NCBI GenBank assembly: GCA_014075215.1
Contig: CP046177.1
Coordinates: 1,798,501-1,862,500, forward strand
From: Flavobacteriaceae bacterium
GTDB taxonomy: Bacteria > Bacteroidota > Bacteroidia > Flavobacteriales > Flavobacteriaceae
Length of the DNA: 64,000 nt
Direction of reading: 5' to 3'
This document shows positions 20,329 to 28,709 of the stretch, piece after piece (position 1 is the first letter of the stretch; the number at the start of each line of letters is the position of its first letter). The position numbers and the translations under genes were made by a program. Under the pieces are notes generated by a model. That model saw only the letters and a list, made by a program, of their open reading frames with translations, was not told the origin of the DNA and did no database searches.

Positions 20329-22248
20329 ATGAATTTAAAAAACAAATCTATAGTGCTTTTATTGAGTAGTATTTCACTATTTATGAGTTGTGAAGACTAT
20401 TTAGATATTGTGCCAGATGGAACACAAGAGCTAAGTTTACTTTTTAACAGAAAAGAAACTGCCTACAATGCCTTAACAAATTGCTATAGTTATTTACCAC
20501 AAAATGACGGTACTTATGCAAGTTATGTTTTGGCAAGTGATGAATTAGCAGTACCGGTTCCTAAAGAAACTAATGCAATTAAATTAATGAAAGGACAACA
20601 AAATGTTTCTTCACCTTTAATGGGATACTGGTCTGGCTTTTCTGCAGATGGAAGAGGGCAGGGTTCTTTATGGGAAGGGATTCGTAGTTGTAACATATTA
20701 ATTGATAATATTGATTTGGTGGTAGACATGGATCAAGAAGAAAAGAATCAATGGAAAGCCGAAGCAAAATTCTTAAAAGCATATTTCCATTTCTTATTAG
20801 TAAGTAATTATGGTCCCATACCCATTGTAGATGTAAACTTGCCTATTTCTGCCTCGGATACAGAGGTAAGAGTAAAAAGAAAAAAAGTGGACGAATGTTT
20901 TTCGTATATCGTAGAGACCATAGATGCCGCTATTTCAGATTTACCGGAAAGAGTTCTTGGAAATAATGATTTAGGAAGAATAGATCAAGTAATCGCTAAA
21001 GCGATAAAAGCAAAAGCACTATTGTATAGTGCTAGCCCTTTATTTAATGGAAATAGTGCTTTTTATGCTAATTTTTTAAATGTTCAAGGAGAACACTTTT
21101 TTAATCAAAGTTACGAAGCTTCTAAATGGGAGTTGGCAGCAAATGCAGCCCAAGAAGCTATAGATGCTGCAACAGCTCAAGGAGCTTCTCTTTATTATTT
21201 TATGGGAACTCCACCGCTTTTTGATACAAATAATTTTCAATTTCAACTAGTAAGAGATCAGTATAATCATCGTTTTGCAGTTACAGATCCTTGGAATTCT
21301 GAGCTTTTATGGGGTAATTCTAGTCCAGTTACAAATGGGGATTGGTGGCAGATTCAATCTCCAGCCTTAATGAAAGATCCAACATCTTCTTCTGTTGAAG
21401 CAGCTTGGCAATGGTTGTCACCAAGTCTAAGAATGGTTGAAACCTATTATACTAGAAATGGTTTGCCTATAGAAGAAGATTTATCTTTTGAATATACAGA
21501 TAGATATGCTACGACTACAGTAGCTTTTAATCAACGGTTTTATGCTCAATTTGCAAACAGAACTGCAAAATTAAATTTAAATCGAGAATCTCGGTTTTAT
21601 GCGTCACTTGGTTTTGATAGAGGCATTAATAGGACTTGGGGTAGTATTTGGAATTTGAAAATGCGTAAAGGAGAACTGCATGGTAGAATTGCCAATACAG
21701 GAGATTATTTGACAACAGGATATGCGCTTAAAAAAATAGTGCACCAAGATTCTGAAGGTGATGCTTATACAAAAGCTGTCACCTATCCTTGGCCTATGAT
21801 TCGATTAAGTGAGCTCTATTTAAGTTATGCAGAAGCATTGAATGAGTTTAGCGGGCCATCAGCAGAAGTATATGATGCATTAAATAAAATTAGAGCGCGT
21901 GCAGGAATACCCACAGTACAAGATGCCTGGAGTAATGCAGCTTATGCAGCAACATTAAATAAACATACAAATAAAGAAGGATTAAGAGAAATTATTCAGC
22001 AAGAGAGAACGATAGAACTTGCTTTTGAAGGACATCGTTATTATGATATAAGACGATGGAAATTAGCCGAACTATACTTTACTTCTCCCATAAAAGGATG
22101 GTCAGTGGATGAAGAAACAGAAGCTAATTATTATCAAATTATGGATGTAAGTCAAAGATCCTTTAACTCTCCAAGAGATTATTTACAACCTATAAGTTTT
22201 ACAGAACTTTCAAGAAATCCTAACCTTATTCAAAATCCAGGTTGGTAA
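20329..22248 (+). CDS. SusD/RagB-family nutrient-binding lipoprotein
   Basis: The 639-residue lipoprotein has a lipobox ending at LFMSC and the usual SusD start EDYLDIVPDG. The helical TPR-like scaffold carries the family block LRMVETYYTRNGLPI. Near the C-terminus it has the SusD signature IRARAGIPTV and then RTIELAFEGHRYYDIRRWK. It caps SusC on the cell surface and binds the incoming glycan. The frame is intact. The family does not reveal the sugar, but the GH5 enzyme downstream suggests a beta-linked glucan or similar. Confidence 0.97.
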   Translation: MNLKNKSIVLLLSSISLFMSCEDYLDIVPDGTQELSLLFNRKETAYNALTNCYSYLPQNDGTYASYVLASDELAVPVPKETNAIKLMKGQQNVSSPLMGYWSGFSADGRGQGSLWEGIRSCNILIDNIDLVVDMDQEEKNQWKAEAKFLKAYFHFLLVSNYGPIPIVDVNLPISASDTEVRVKRKKVDECFSYIVETIDAAISDLPERVLGNNDLGRIDQVIAKAIKAKALLYSASPLFNGNSAFYANFLNVQGEHFFNQSYEASKWELAANAAQEAIDAATAQGASLYYFMGTPPLFDTNNFQFQLVRDQYNHRFAVTDPWNSELLWGNSSPVTNGDWWQIQSPALMKDPTSSSVEAAWQWLSPSLRMVETYYTRNGLPIEEDLSFEYTDRYATTTVAFNQRFYAQFANRTAKLNLNRESRFYASLGFDRGINRTWGSIWNLKMRKGELHGRIANTGDYLTTGYALKKIVHQDSEGDAYTKAVTYPWPMIRLSELYLSYAEALNEFSGPSAEVYDALNKIRARAGIPTVQDAWSNAAYAATLNKHTNKEGLREIIQQERTIELAFEGHRYYDIRRWKLAELYFTSPIKGWSVDEETEANYYQIMDVSQRSFNSPRDYLQPISFTELSRNPNLIQNPGW

Positions 22249-22328
22249 AAAAGTATTATTATGAAACATTCATAACCGTTTCGATATCAAAAAATGATTA
22301 TGTAAAATTAAAAAAACCATTTTAACCA

Positions 22329-23212
22329 ATGACGAGAACAGTATTATTAATATCAATTTTCGTAATATTATTTACTAGTTGTAGAAAGGATGACGATTCT
22401 AAATCATCTTGCATACGAATGTAAATGCCCTGACATTAACTCATGATAATCAAATAAGAGAATATATTCTGTATGTGCCCAGTTCTTATAATGAGGCCTC
22501 TCAAACCCCTGTAATGTTTAACTTTCATGGGTATGGTGGAACAGCAAGTGATTATATGAACTATGCAGACATGAGAACCTTATCTGAGTCAAAAGGTTTT
22601 ATTTTGGTATACCCTCAGGGTTCTTGTTTGGAAGGTAATTCACATTGGAATCCAAGCTTACCTTCTTCCGACAACAAAAGTGATGCAGACGATTTAGGTT
22701 TTATAGAAGTATTAATTAACCAACTGTCTAATAATTATAACATCGACTTAGAACGAATATATGCTTGTGGTTATTCAAACGATGCTATGTTAGCCTACGG
22801 ACTTGCATGTTATAAAAGTAATTTAATAGCTGCCATAGGGTCAGTTTCAGGAACAATGTTAGACACAAACTGTAACCCTTCATACCCAATACCAGTGATA
22901 AGTATTCATGGAACATCAGATGGAGTGTTGCCATATAATGGTAATTCTGAATATAATTCTGTCGAAACTATTCTTAGTTTTTGGAAAAATTTTAATAATA
23001 CAAATACAACTCCGATGGTAAATAGTGTAAATGATAATGGAACAACGATTGAACATTATATTTATGCCGATGGAGATAACAGTACATCTGTAGAACATTA
23101 TAAAGTTATTGATGGTGATCATGTTTGGTTTAACATGAGTTATCAGGGAGCAAATACTAGCAAGTTAATCTGGGAATTTGTATCAAAATACAATATTAGC
23201 GGATTGATATAA
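22329..23212 (+). pseudogene. Esterase/depolymerase-type alpha/beta-hydrolase lipoprotein, frameshifted
   Basis: ATG 22329 opens a lipoprotein signal with lipobox ILFTSC followed by RKDDDSKSS, then the frame stops at 22422. The -1 frame carries the enzyme from HTNVNALTLTHDNQIREYI to 23212, so one base is missing near 22409. The mature part resembles the LpqC/feruloyl-esterase and polyhydroxybutyrate-depolymerase group: oxyanion motif HGYGG, nucleophile elbow CGYSNDAM, late catalytic His in DGDHVWF. The elbow has Asp where this group normally has Gly (GxSxG), which may weaken activity. In a utilisation locus such enzymes remove acyl decorations from the glycan. Its stop codon overlaps the target duplication of the following IS. 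Confidence 0.82.
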
Positions 23213-24185
23213 TTTTATAGAGGTCAGTAGATAATTTCATAACTTGTATGTCAATAAAAATAGGGATTTTATGGAAATTTTCAAGGGTCAAAACCTTTTA
23301 GAGTTCGCTGAACGCTTTAAAACAGATGTAGATTGCAAAGCATATCTAGGTCAAATCAAGTGGAAAGAGGGTTATGTATGTCGTAAATGTGGTAATACCA
23401 GTTACCAAGTACGTAAGAACTTTTCAAGAACATGCAATAAATGTGGTGATACAGAAAGCCCAACGGCTAACACCATTTTTCACAGAGTGCGATTTGGTGT
23501 ACGAAAAGCCTTTTTTATCTGTTTTGAAATGGCAACTACCACCAAGAGTTTATCAGCTACACAAATGGGTGTACGCTATGGTATTACAGAAAAGACAGCA
23601 CGATTGTTTATGCTTAAAGTAAGAGAAGCTATGGCTTCTAGTGAAAATAACCCTATGGATGGTCATGTACAGGTTGATGAATTTGTGTTGGGTGGTTATG
23701 AGCAAAACAAGATAGGTCGTAGTTATGATGCTAAGAAAAAGAAGGCTATTACTGCTGTTGAGTTCACAGACCAGGGCAAAGTAAAGCGTATGTATGCTTT
23801 AAACATCAAAGATTTTTCTGCACAATCGTTGCAATATATGTTCATTAAGCATATTGATAGAAAGGCTCAAGTAATCACTCACAAATGGAAAGGCTACAGG
23901 CCTATTGCAAAAGCCTATAACATTACCCAGATTGATAGCGACAAAGGATTAAACTTTAAAGCCTTACATACGATGATTCATCAAATAAAATCATGGATTA
24001 GGACAACTTATTCTTGGGTAAGTGAGTTTAATCTAAACCGATACTTTAATGAGTTTTGTTTTAGAATTAATCGCTCGCAAAACAAAAACACAATATTCAA
24101 TAACTTAATAACTAAAATGGTCATGAGTGATAAAATTTATCAAAGTGAAATTATATGTAACTAACTACTGACCTCTATAATTTTA
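23210..24185 (+). mobile_element. IS1595-family insertion sequence with 13-bp inverted repeats and 8-bp duplication
   Basis: The element spans 23218-24177 with perfect 13-bp terminal repeats: TAGAGGTCAGTAG at 23218-23230 and its reverse complement at 24165-24177. TAATTTTA flanks it on both sides (23210-23217 and 24178-24185), the 8-bp duplication expected for the family. Perfect ends and an intact gene suggest a recent insertion. It splits the utilisation locus between the esterase and the SusE/F-like gene. Confidence 0.95.
23271..24164 (+). CDS. IS1595-family transposase
   Basis: From ATG 23271 the protein is 297 residues; a TTG at 23244 would add nine. The N-terminal zinc ribbon (CRKCGNTSY, then CNKCGD) is followed by the ISXO2-like domain with Asp in VQVDEFVLGG, a central HKWKGYRP block and C-terminal FNLNRYFNEFCFRINRSQ. 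These are the features of the IS1016/ISNwi-type IS1595 transposases. The gene is intact and its stop codon lies directly before the right inverted repeat. Confidence 0.93.
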   Translation: MEIFKGQNLLEFAERFKTDVDCKAYLGQIKWKEGYVCRKCGNTSYQVRKNFSRTCNKCGDTESPTANTIFHRVRFGVRKAFFICFEMATTTKSLSATQMGVRYGITEKTARLFMLKVREAMASSENNPMDGHVQVDEFVLGGYEQNKIGRSYDAKKKKAITAVEFTDQGKVKRMYALNIKDFSAQSLQYMFIKHIDRKAQVITHKWKGYRPIAKAYNITQIDSDKGLNFKALHTMIHQIKSWIRTTYSWVSEFNLNRYFNEFCFRINRSQNKNTIFNNLITKMVMSDKIYQSEIICN

Positions 24186-24223
24186 ATAAACGAATCTATA
24201 AAATACGTATAAAAAATAATCTC

Positions 24224-25423
24224 ATGAACAATAAAATTAAAAAAGGATTGCCTTTATCACTTTTTATTTTAGTAGCAATTATTTCTTGCTCCAAAAATGA
24301 AGATGTAGACACTACACCACCAAGTCCACTATCTGTAATTTCAGTTACTCCAACAAACGGTGGAGGAATTATTACATATAACCTTCCTTCTGATGATGAT
24401 ATTTTATATGTGAAAGCAGTATATACAAACTCCCAAGGAGAGGAAGTTTTTAGAGTTGCCAGTAAACACAATACTACTATAGAAATAGACGGTTTAAATC
24501 AAAATACGCCTGTTAATGTAAAATTATATGTGATAGATGAAAGCGAAAATATATCGCAAAGTGTAGCAATAGATTTTACGCCACTTGAGTCCTTTATTTT
24601 TTTAGTGCAGGAAAGTATTCAAATAACTCCAGATTTAGGAGGTGTTAAAATTACCTGGGAAAATATCGCTTCAAAAACAGTTTTTGTATACGTACATATT
24701 TTAAACGGAAGTAATGAAATCATTCGAATTTTATCTTCAAATAATGTACAAGAAAGTATTTTTATAAGAGGATTAGAATCTGTAGAAATGACCTTTTCTA
24801 CAAAGGTTGAAGATTTTGACGGAAATATAACAGAGCTAGAAGAAAAAGGTAGATATACACCTCTTTTTGAAGAAAAAATTGATAAATCTACCTGGACTTC
24901 GGTAGCCTCACAATCTATAAATGGCAATGCTTATGAAGGAAGAACTGTAAATTTTTGGGATGATATTGTAGATACTGTAGATACAGATGCTGATAATAGT
25001 TATTTTATTATTACTAGAGATAATAATGGCGGAAGTTTAAATTGGCCTTTAGATATTGTTATCGATTTTAATAAAAATGTAAAAATTCAAAGATTTAAAG
25101 TATGGCAAAGAGCATATTGGTATCAAGGAGGTGGAGTTACATATCATTATCAAGAAGAAAATATAAAATCATTTGATCTATATGCTAGTACTGATGCTCA
25201 AACATGGAGCCTATTAGGGCAATTTGATATTGGTGACCCAAGAGACGGGGCAGGAAACATTTCCGCTTCGGCTTTTCAAGAAGCTATAGACGGGCACGAA
25301 TTTAGTCTACCCAATACATCAGATTAATTTAGATATTTGAAGTTTTCAATTACTTCAAATTATGGTAGTACTCAAATAACAGTGGGTTCAGAAATAACGT
25401 TATTTGGTTTAGATAATTTATAA
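24224..25423 (+). pseudogene. SusE/F-like surface lipoprotein (DUF4959-DUF5126-DUF5000 type) with an in-frame TAA
   Basis: The lipobox AIISC precedes three beta-rich modules. The first resembles DUF4959 (TPTNGGGIITYNLPSDDD), the second DUF5126, and the last is a discoidin-like DUF5000 region (FKVWQRAYWYQGG). The frame stops at TAA 25325-25327 after LPNTSD, but the same frame then continues as FRYLKFSITSNYGSTQITVG and ends at 25423, a typical last strand for the discoidin module. A single nonsense change has therefore removed about 31 residues. Such lipoproteins are thought to help SusC/SusD hold glycan at the surface. The truncated form may still be secreted, but its last domain would be incomplete. 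Confidence 0.8.
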
Positions 25424-25435
25424 TACAAGTACTTA

Positions 25436-28126
25436 ATGATTCGAATAAAAAAATATTTTTTCCCCTTATTTCTTGTTTTTATAGTTTCTGTAAATGCTCA
25501 ATGTTTACGAACCTTAGGAAAGAAAATTATAAATACGAATGGAGATGAGGTTTTATTAAAAGGAGTTGGTTTAGGCGGATGGATGCTACAAGAAGGGTAT
25601 ATGATGAATTCCTCTGGAGCTGCAGATACTCAACATGAATTTATGGAAAAATTAACTGCACTTATTGGCGCAGATGAGACAGCGGTATTTTACAATAATT
25701 GGCGTCAAAATTTTGTTACTGAGCAAGATATAGATTCAATTGCAGCATGGGGTTTTAATAGTATCAGATTACCTATGCATTATAACTTATTTACATTACC
25801 CATAGAAGATGAACCTGTAGAAGGAGAAAACACATGGTTAACTACTGGTTTTGATATGGTAGATGAACTATTATCTTGGTGCGAGTCTAACCAAATTTAT
25901 CTTATTTTAGATTTACACGCAGCACCAGGTGGTCAAGGAGAGGATGCCGCCATTTCTGACTATGATGACTCATTGCCATCTCTATGGGAGAGTACTTTGA
26001 ACCAAGACAAAACAGTAGCTTTATGGGGGAAACTTGCAGAACGGTATAAAGACAAAGAATGGATAGGTGGTTACGATCTATTGAATGAGGTCAATTGGGG
26101 TTTAGGAACAAATGTACTTCGAAACTTCTATATAAGAGTTACAAACGAAATTAGAGCAGTAGATTCAAATCATATTATTTTTATTGAAGGAAATGGGTTT
26201 GCAAATGACTTTTCCGGTTTAACACCTCCTTGGGATGCTAATATGGTCTACAGTCCACACAAATATTGGACCTATAATGACACTGCTTCCATTCAATGGG
26301 TGTTAGATATTAGAAATCAGCATAATGTACCTCTTTGGCTTGGAGAATCTGGTGAGAATTCTAATGTTTGGTATAGAGATGCTATTAACTTATTTGAAGA
26401 TAACAATATTGGTTGGGCTTGGTGGCCTTGGAAAAGAATTGAAACTATTGTAAGCCCTTTTTCAGTAAATTCAAATTCAAATTACGAAGCTATTATCAAT
26501 TATTGGAAAGGAGAAGGACCCCAACCTTCTGTGGCTAATGCAATTCAAGGATTAACACAATTAACTAATGATTTATTGGTAGATAATAATGTGTATTATA
26601 AAGATGTAGTAGATGCTATATTAAGGCAGCCGCAAGATGAAACCCATATACCTTACTCTAATCATACAATACCTGGAGTAATTTATCTTTCTGATTTTGA
26701 TTTAGGCACAAACGAAATTGCGTATTCAGATGTTGATAACGCAAATTATTCTTTATCAACTGATCAATTTCAAGCATGGAATTCTGGTTGGACGTATAGA
26801 AATGATGGTGTAGATATTCAAACAAACACAGATAATGTGAATAGTAATGGTTATCATATTGGATATGTTAAAGATAAAGAATGGTTAAAATATACTGTAA
26901 ATATTGAAGATACAGGTTTTTATAATATGAATTTTAGATATGCAACACCACAATCTGGAGCAAAAATAAAATTCTTTATAAATGATGTTGACATTGCAGG
27001 TGCTGTGGATTTAGGAAATAGTGGCGGTTGGAGTAATTTTGTAAATCATTATATAAATAATACTTATTTAGAAGCAGGTGAACAAGTTTTAAAAGTACAA
27101 ATTGATGGAAGTCCTGAATTTAATATGAGTAGTATTGAATTTCTAACATCAACAGATCCTGTTCCAACATTTCAAGTATTAAGCGCTAATACAAACGATG
27201 ATGAAAAGTCTATACAAATTGTTTTAAATCATCCGACTAATCAACCAACATTAACAAATAATTTGTTTGAAGTCAAAGTAAATAACGAATCAAGAGCTAT
27301 AGAAGTTGTAGAAACGGATGCTTCCAGTACTAGATTAATTATCATAAAGTTAGTAGATTATTTATTCTATCAAGATGATATTAAAGTAAGTTATAACGGA
27401 ACTAATATTACATCAATATATAACTCAACTTTAAATACTTTTGAAAATTTACCGGTAAATAACAATCTAATAACTAGATTGTTAATCCCAGGTAAAATAC
27501 AAGCTGAGGATTATACAAATCAAATTGGTTTACAAATAGAAGACACTTCAGATACTGGGGCAGGACAAAATATTGGTTACACAGATGCAGGTGATTATGC
27601 AGAGTATTTGATTTACATAGCTGAAAACAGAAACTACAATTTAAATCTCAGAACAGCTGCTCAATCTAGTGCTGGAAAAATTGAATTTGAACTTATAAAT
27701 AATGGGACAATACAAAGTATATCAGTAATAGATTTACCAGTTACCGGAGGTTGGCAATCGTGGCAGACAACAACTACACAAGTTACTTTAAATGCGGGAA
27801 TATATACTTTAAAAATGAAAGTTTTAGAAGCCGGTTTTAATATCAATTGGTTTGAATTTGAATTTACAAGTAGTTTAAGTATTGGCGATGTAGCAGAAAA
27901 TAAAATAGCAATTTTTCCAAATCCAGTTTCAGAAAACTACCAGATAAAATTAAATAATCAACGAATTATTAAAAACCTTAAAATTATTGATGTTAATGGT
28001 CGTTTGGTAAAAAAAGTAAATATATCTAATAATGTTTATAATTTATCAAATTTAAAATCCGGTGTTTATTTTCTATTGATAGAAACAGATAAAGGGCATT
28101 TTCAAAAGAAATTAATCAAAAAATAG
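25436..28126 (+). CDS. Secreted GH5-family glycoside hydrolase with two CBM6-like modules and T9SS domain
   Basis: The 896-residue protein has a signal peptide (ending SVNAQ) and a glycoside hydrolase family 5 domain at about 25-360. The acid/base Glu lies in DLLNEVNW, a His in SPHKYW and the nucleophile Glu in WLGESGEN. Two CBM6-like modules follow (about 430-575 and 690-825; the second starts KIQAEDY and has DAGDYAEYLIY). A type IX sorting domain (IAIFPNPVSENYQIKLNN to KKLIKK) sends it to the cell surface or medium. GH5 acts on beta-linked glucans, mannans and related chains; the opening block KGVGLGGWM recalls exo-beta-glucanase-type subfamilies, so a beta-glucan target is likely but not proven. 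The gene is intact, the only enzyme in the locus that is. Confidence 0.93.
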   Translation: MIRIKKYFFPLFLVFIVSVNAQCLRTLGKKIINTNGDEVLLKGVGLGGWMLQEGYMMNSSGAADTQHEFMEKLTALIGADETAVFYNNWRQNFVTEQDIDSIAAWGFNSIRLPMHYNLFTLPIEDEPVEGENTWLTTGFDMVDELLSWCESNQIYLILDLHAAPGGQGEDAAISDYDDSLPSLWESTLNQDKTVALWGKLAERYKDKEWIGGYDLLNEVNWGLGTNVLRNFYIRVTNEIRAVDSNHIIFIEGNGFANDFSGLTPPWDANMVYSPHKYWTYNDTASIQWVLDIRNQHNVPLWLGESGENSNVWYRDAINLFEDNNIGWAWWPWKRIETIVSPFSVNSNSNYEAIINYWKGEGPQPSVANAIQGLTQLTNDLLVDNNVYYKDVVDAILRQPQDETHIPYSNHTIPGVIYLSDFDLGTNEIAYSDVDNANYSLSTDQFQAWNSGWTYRNDGVDIQTNTDNVNSNGYHIGYVKDKEWLKYTVNIEDTGFYNMNFRYATPQSGAKIKFFINDVDIAGAVDLGNSGGWSNFVNHYINNTYLEAGEQVLKVQIDGSPEFNMSSIEFLTSTDPVPTFQVLSANTNDDEKSIQIVLNHPTNQPTLTNNLFEVKVNNESRAIEVVETDASSTRLIIIKLVDYLFYQDDIKVSYNGTNITSIYNSTLNTFENLPVNNNLITRLLIPGKIQAEDYTNQIGLQIEDTSDTGAGQNIGYTDAGDYAEYLIYIAENRNYNLNLRTAAQSSAGKIEFELINNGTIQSISVIDLPVTGGWQSWQTTTTQVTLNAGIYTLKMKVLEAGFNINWFEFEFTSSLSIGDVAENKIAIFPNPVSENYQIKLNNQRIIKNLKIIDVNGRLVKKVNISNNVYNLSNLKSGVYFLLIETDKGHFQKKLIKK

Positions 28127-28709
28127 GTATCTAAATTGTTTGAAGAAAATAGCGCAACCTTTTTGGATTTGCAACAAAAATTCGGACACTTTTTTAAAGA
28201 CTATACTGTCGCTTGTTCTTTAAATTCTTTACTATAAACTCGTTTTTTTATTTGATAAAAATATTTACTTAACAGCAAATATCCTTAAATTCTGTGTCAC
28301 AGTAAATGTAGGTATTCCAAAAATGATACCAGTTATTATTTGAAGAGACCTTTGCAGCCAAATCAATTTTAATACGGAATATATTCCTATTTTGCAAAGG
28401 TCTCTTGAAATTACTGTAAAAGAAAATGATGATTTTTTCTTTATTGGAGTTAGAAGAATAAAGGATAGCCTTAGTTACGGTTCCTTTTTATGGCGAACAA
28501 GAAAGGGGAAAAGGGTATTTTATTACGGTAATTTCAAGTGATAAATGGTATGACATGAGACTCGAAAAAATCAGTAAATCTTGAAAAAGCAAAACCTCAA
28601 AAAATTCAAATTAATTTTTCAAAGGTCTCTATATCAATTTTATTTCTATTTTTACGTTCCTATAACAATATCTCCCCGGATTACATGTTGTTATAAGTAG
28701 CTTTTTTCA
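28127..28709. other. Insertion-sequence graveyard without an intact gene
   Basis: At 28171-28250 the minus strand holds an IS3-type terminal sequence (GTGTCCGAATTTTTGTTGC) joined to KKRVYSKEFKEQATV, the start of an IS3 OrfA, so most of that element is deleted. At 28344-28405 a perfect 13-bp inverted repeat follows, with a third partial copy at 28620-28630. Between them a decayed plus-strand frame reads IALVTVPFYGEQERGKGYF and ends at TGA 28582-28584. No promoter for the next gene stood out. Confidence 0.6.
28344..28630. repeat. MITE-like repeat with AGAGACCTTTGCA ends
   Basis: AGAGACCTTTGCA at 28344-28356 is inverted exactly at 28393-28405, and an 11-base copy of the inverted form (CAAAGGTCTCT) recurs at 28620-28630. 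The outer pair bounds about 287 bp with no transposase. This looks like a non-autonomous element or nested IS ends; the source element was not found in the window. Confidence 0.55.
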
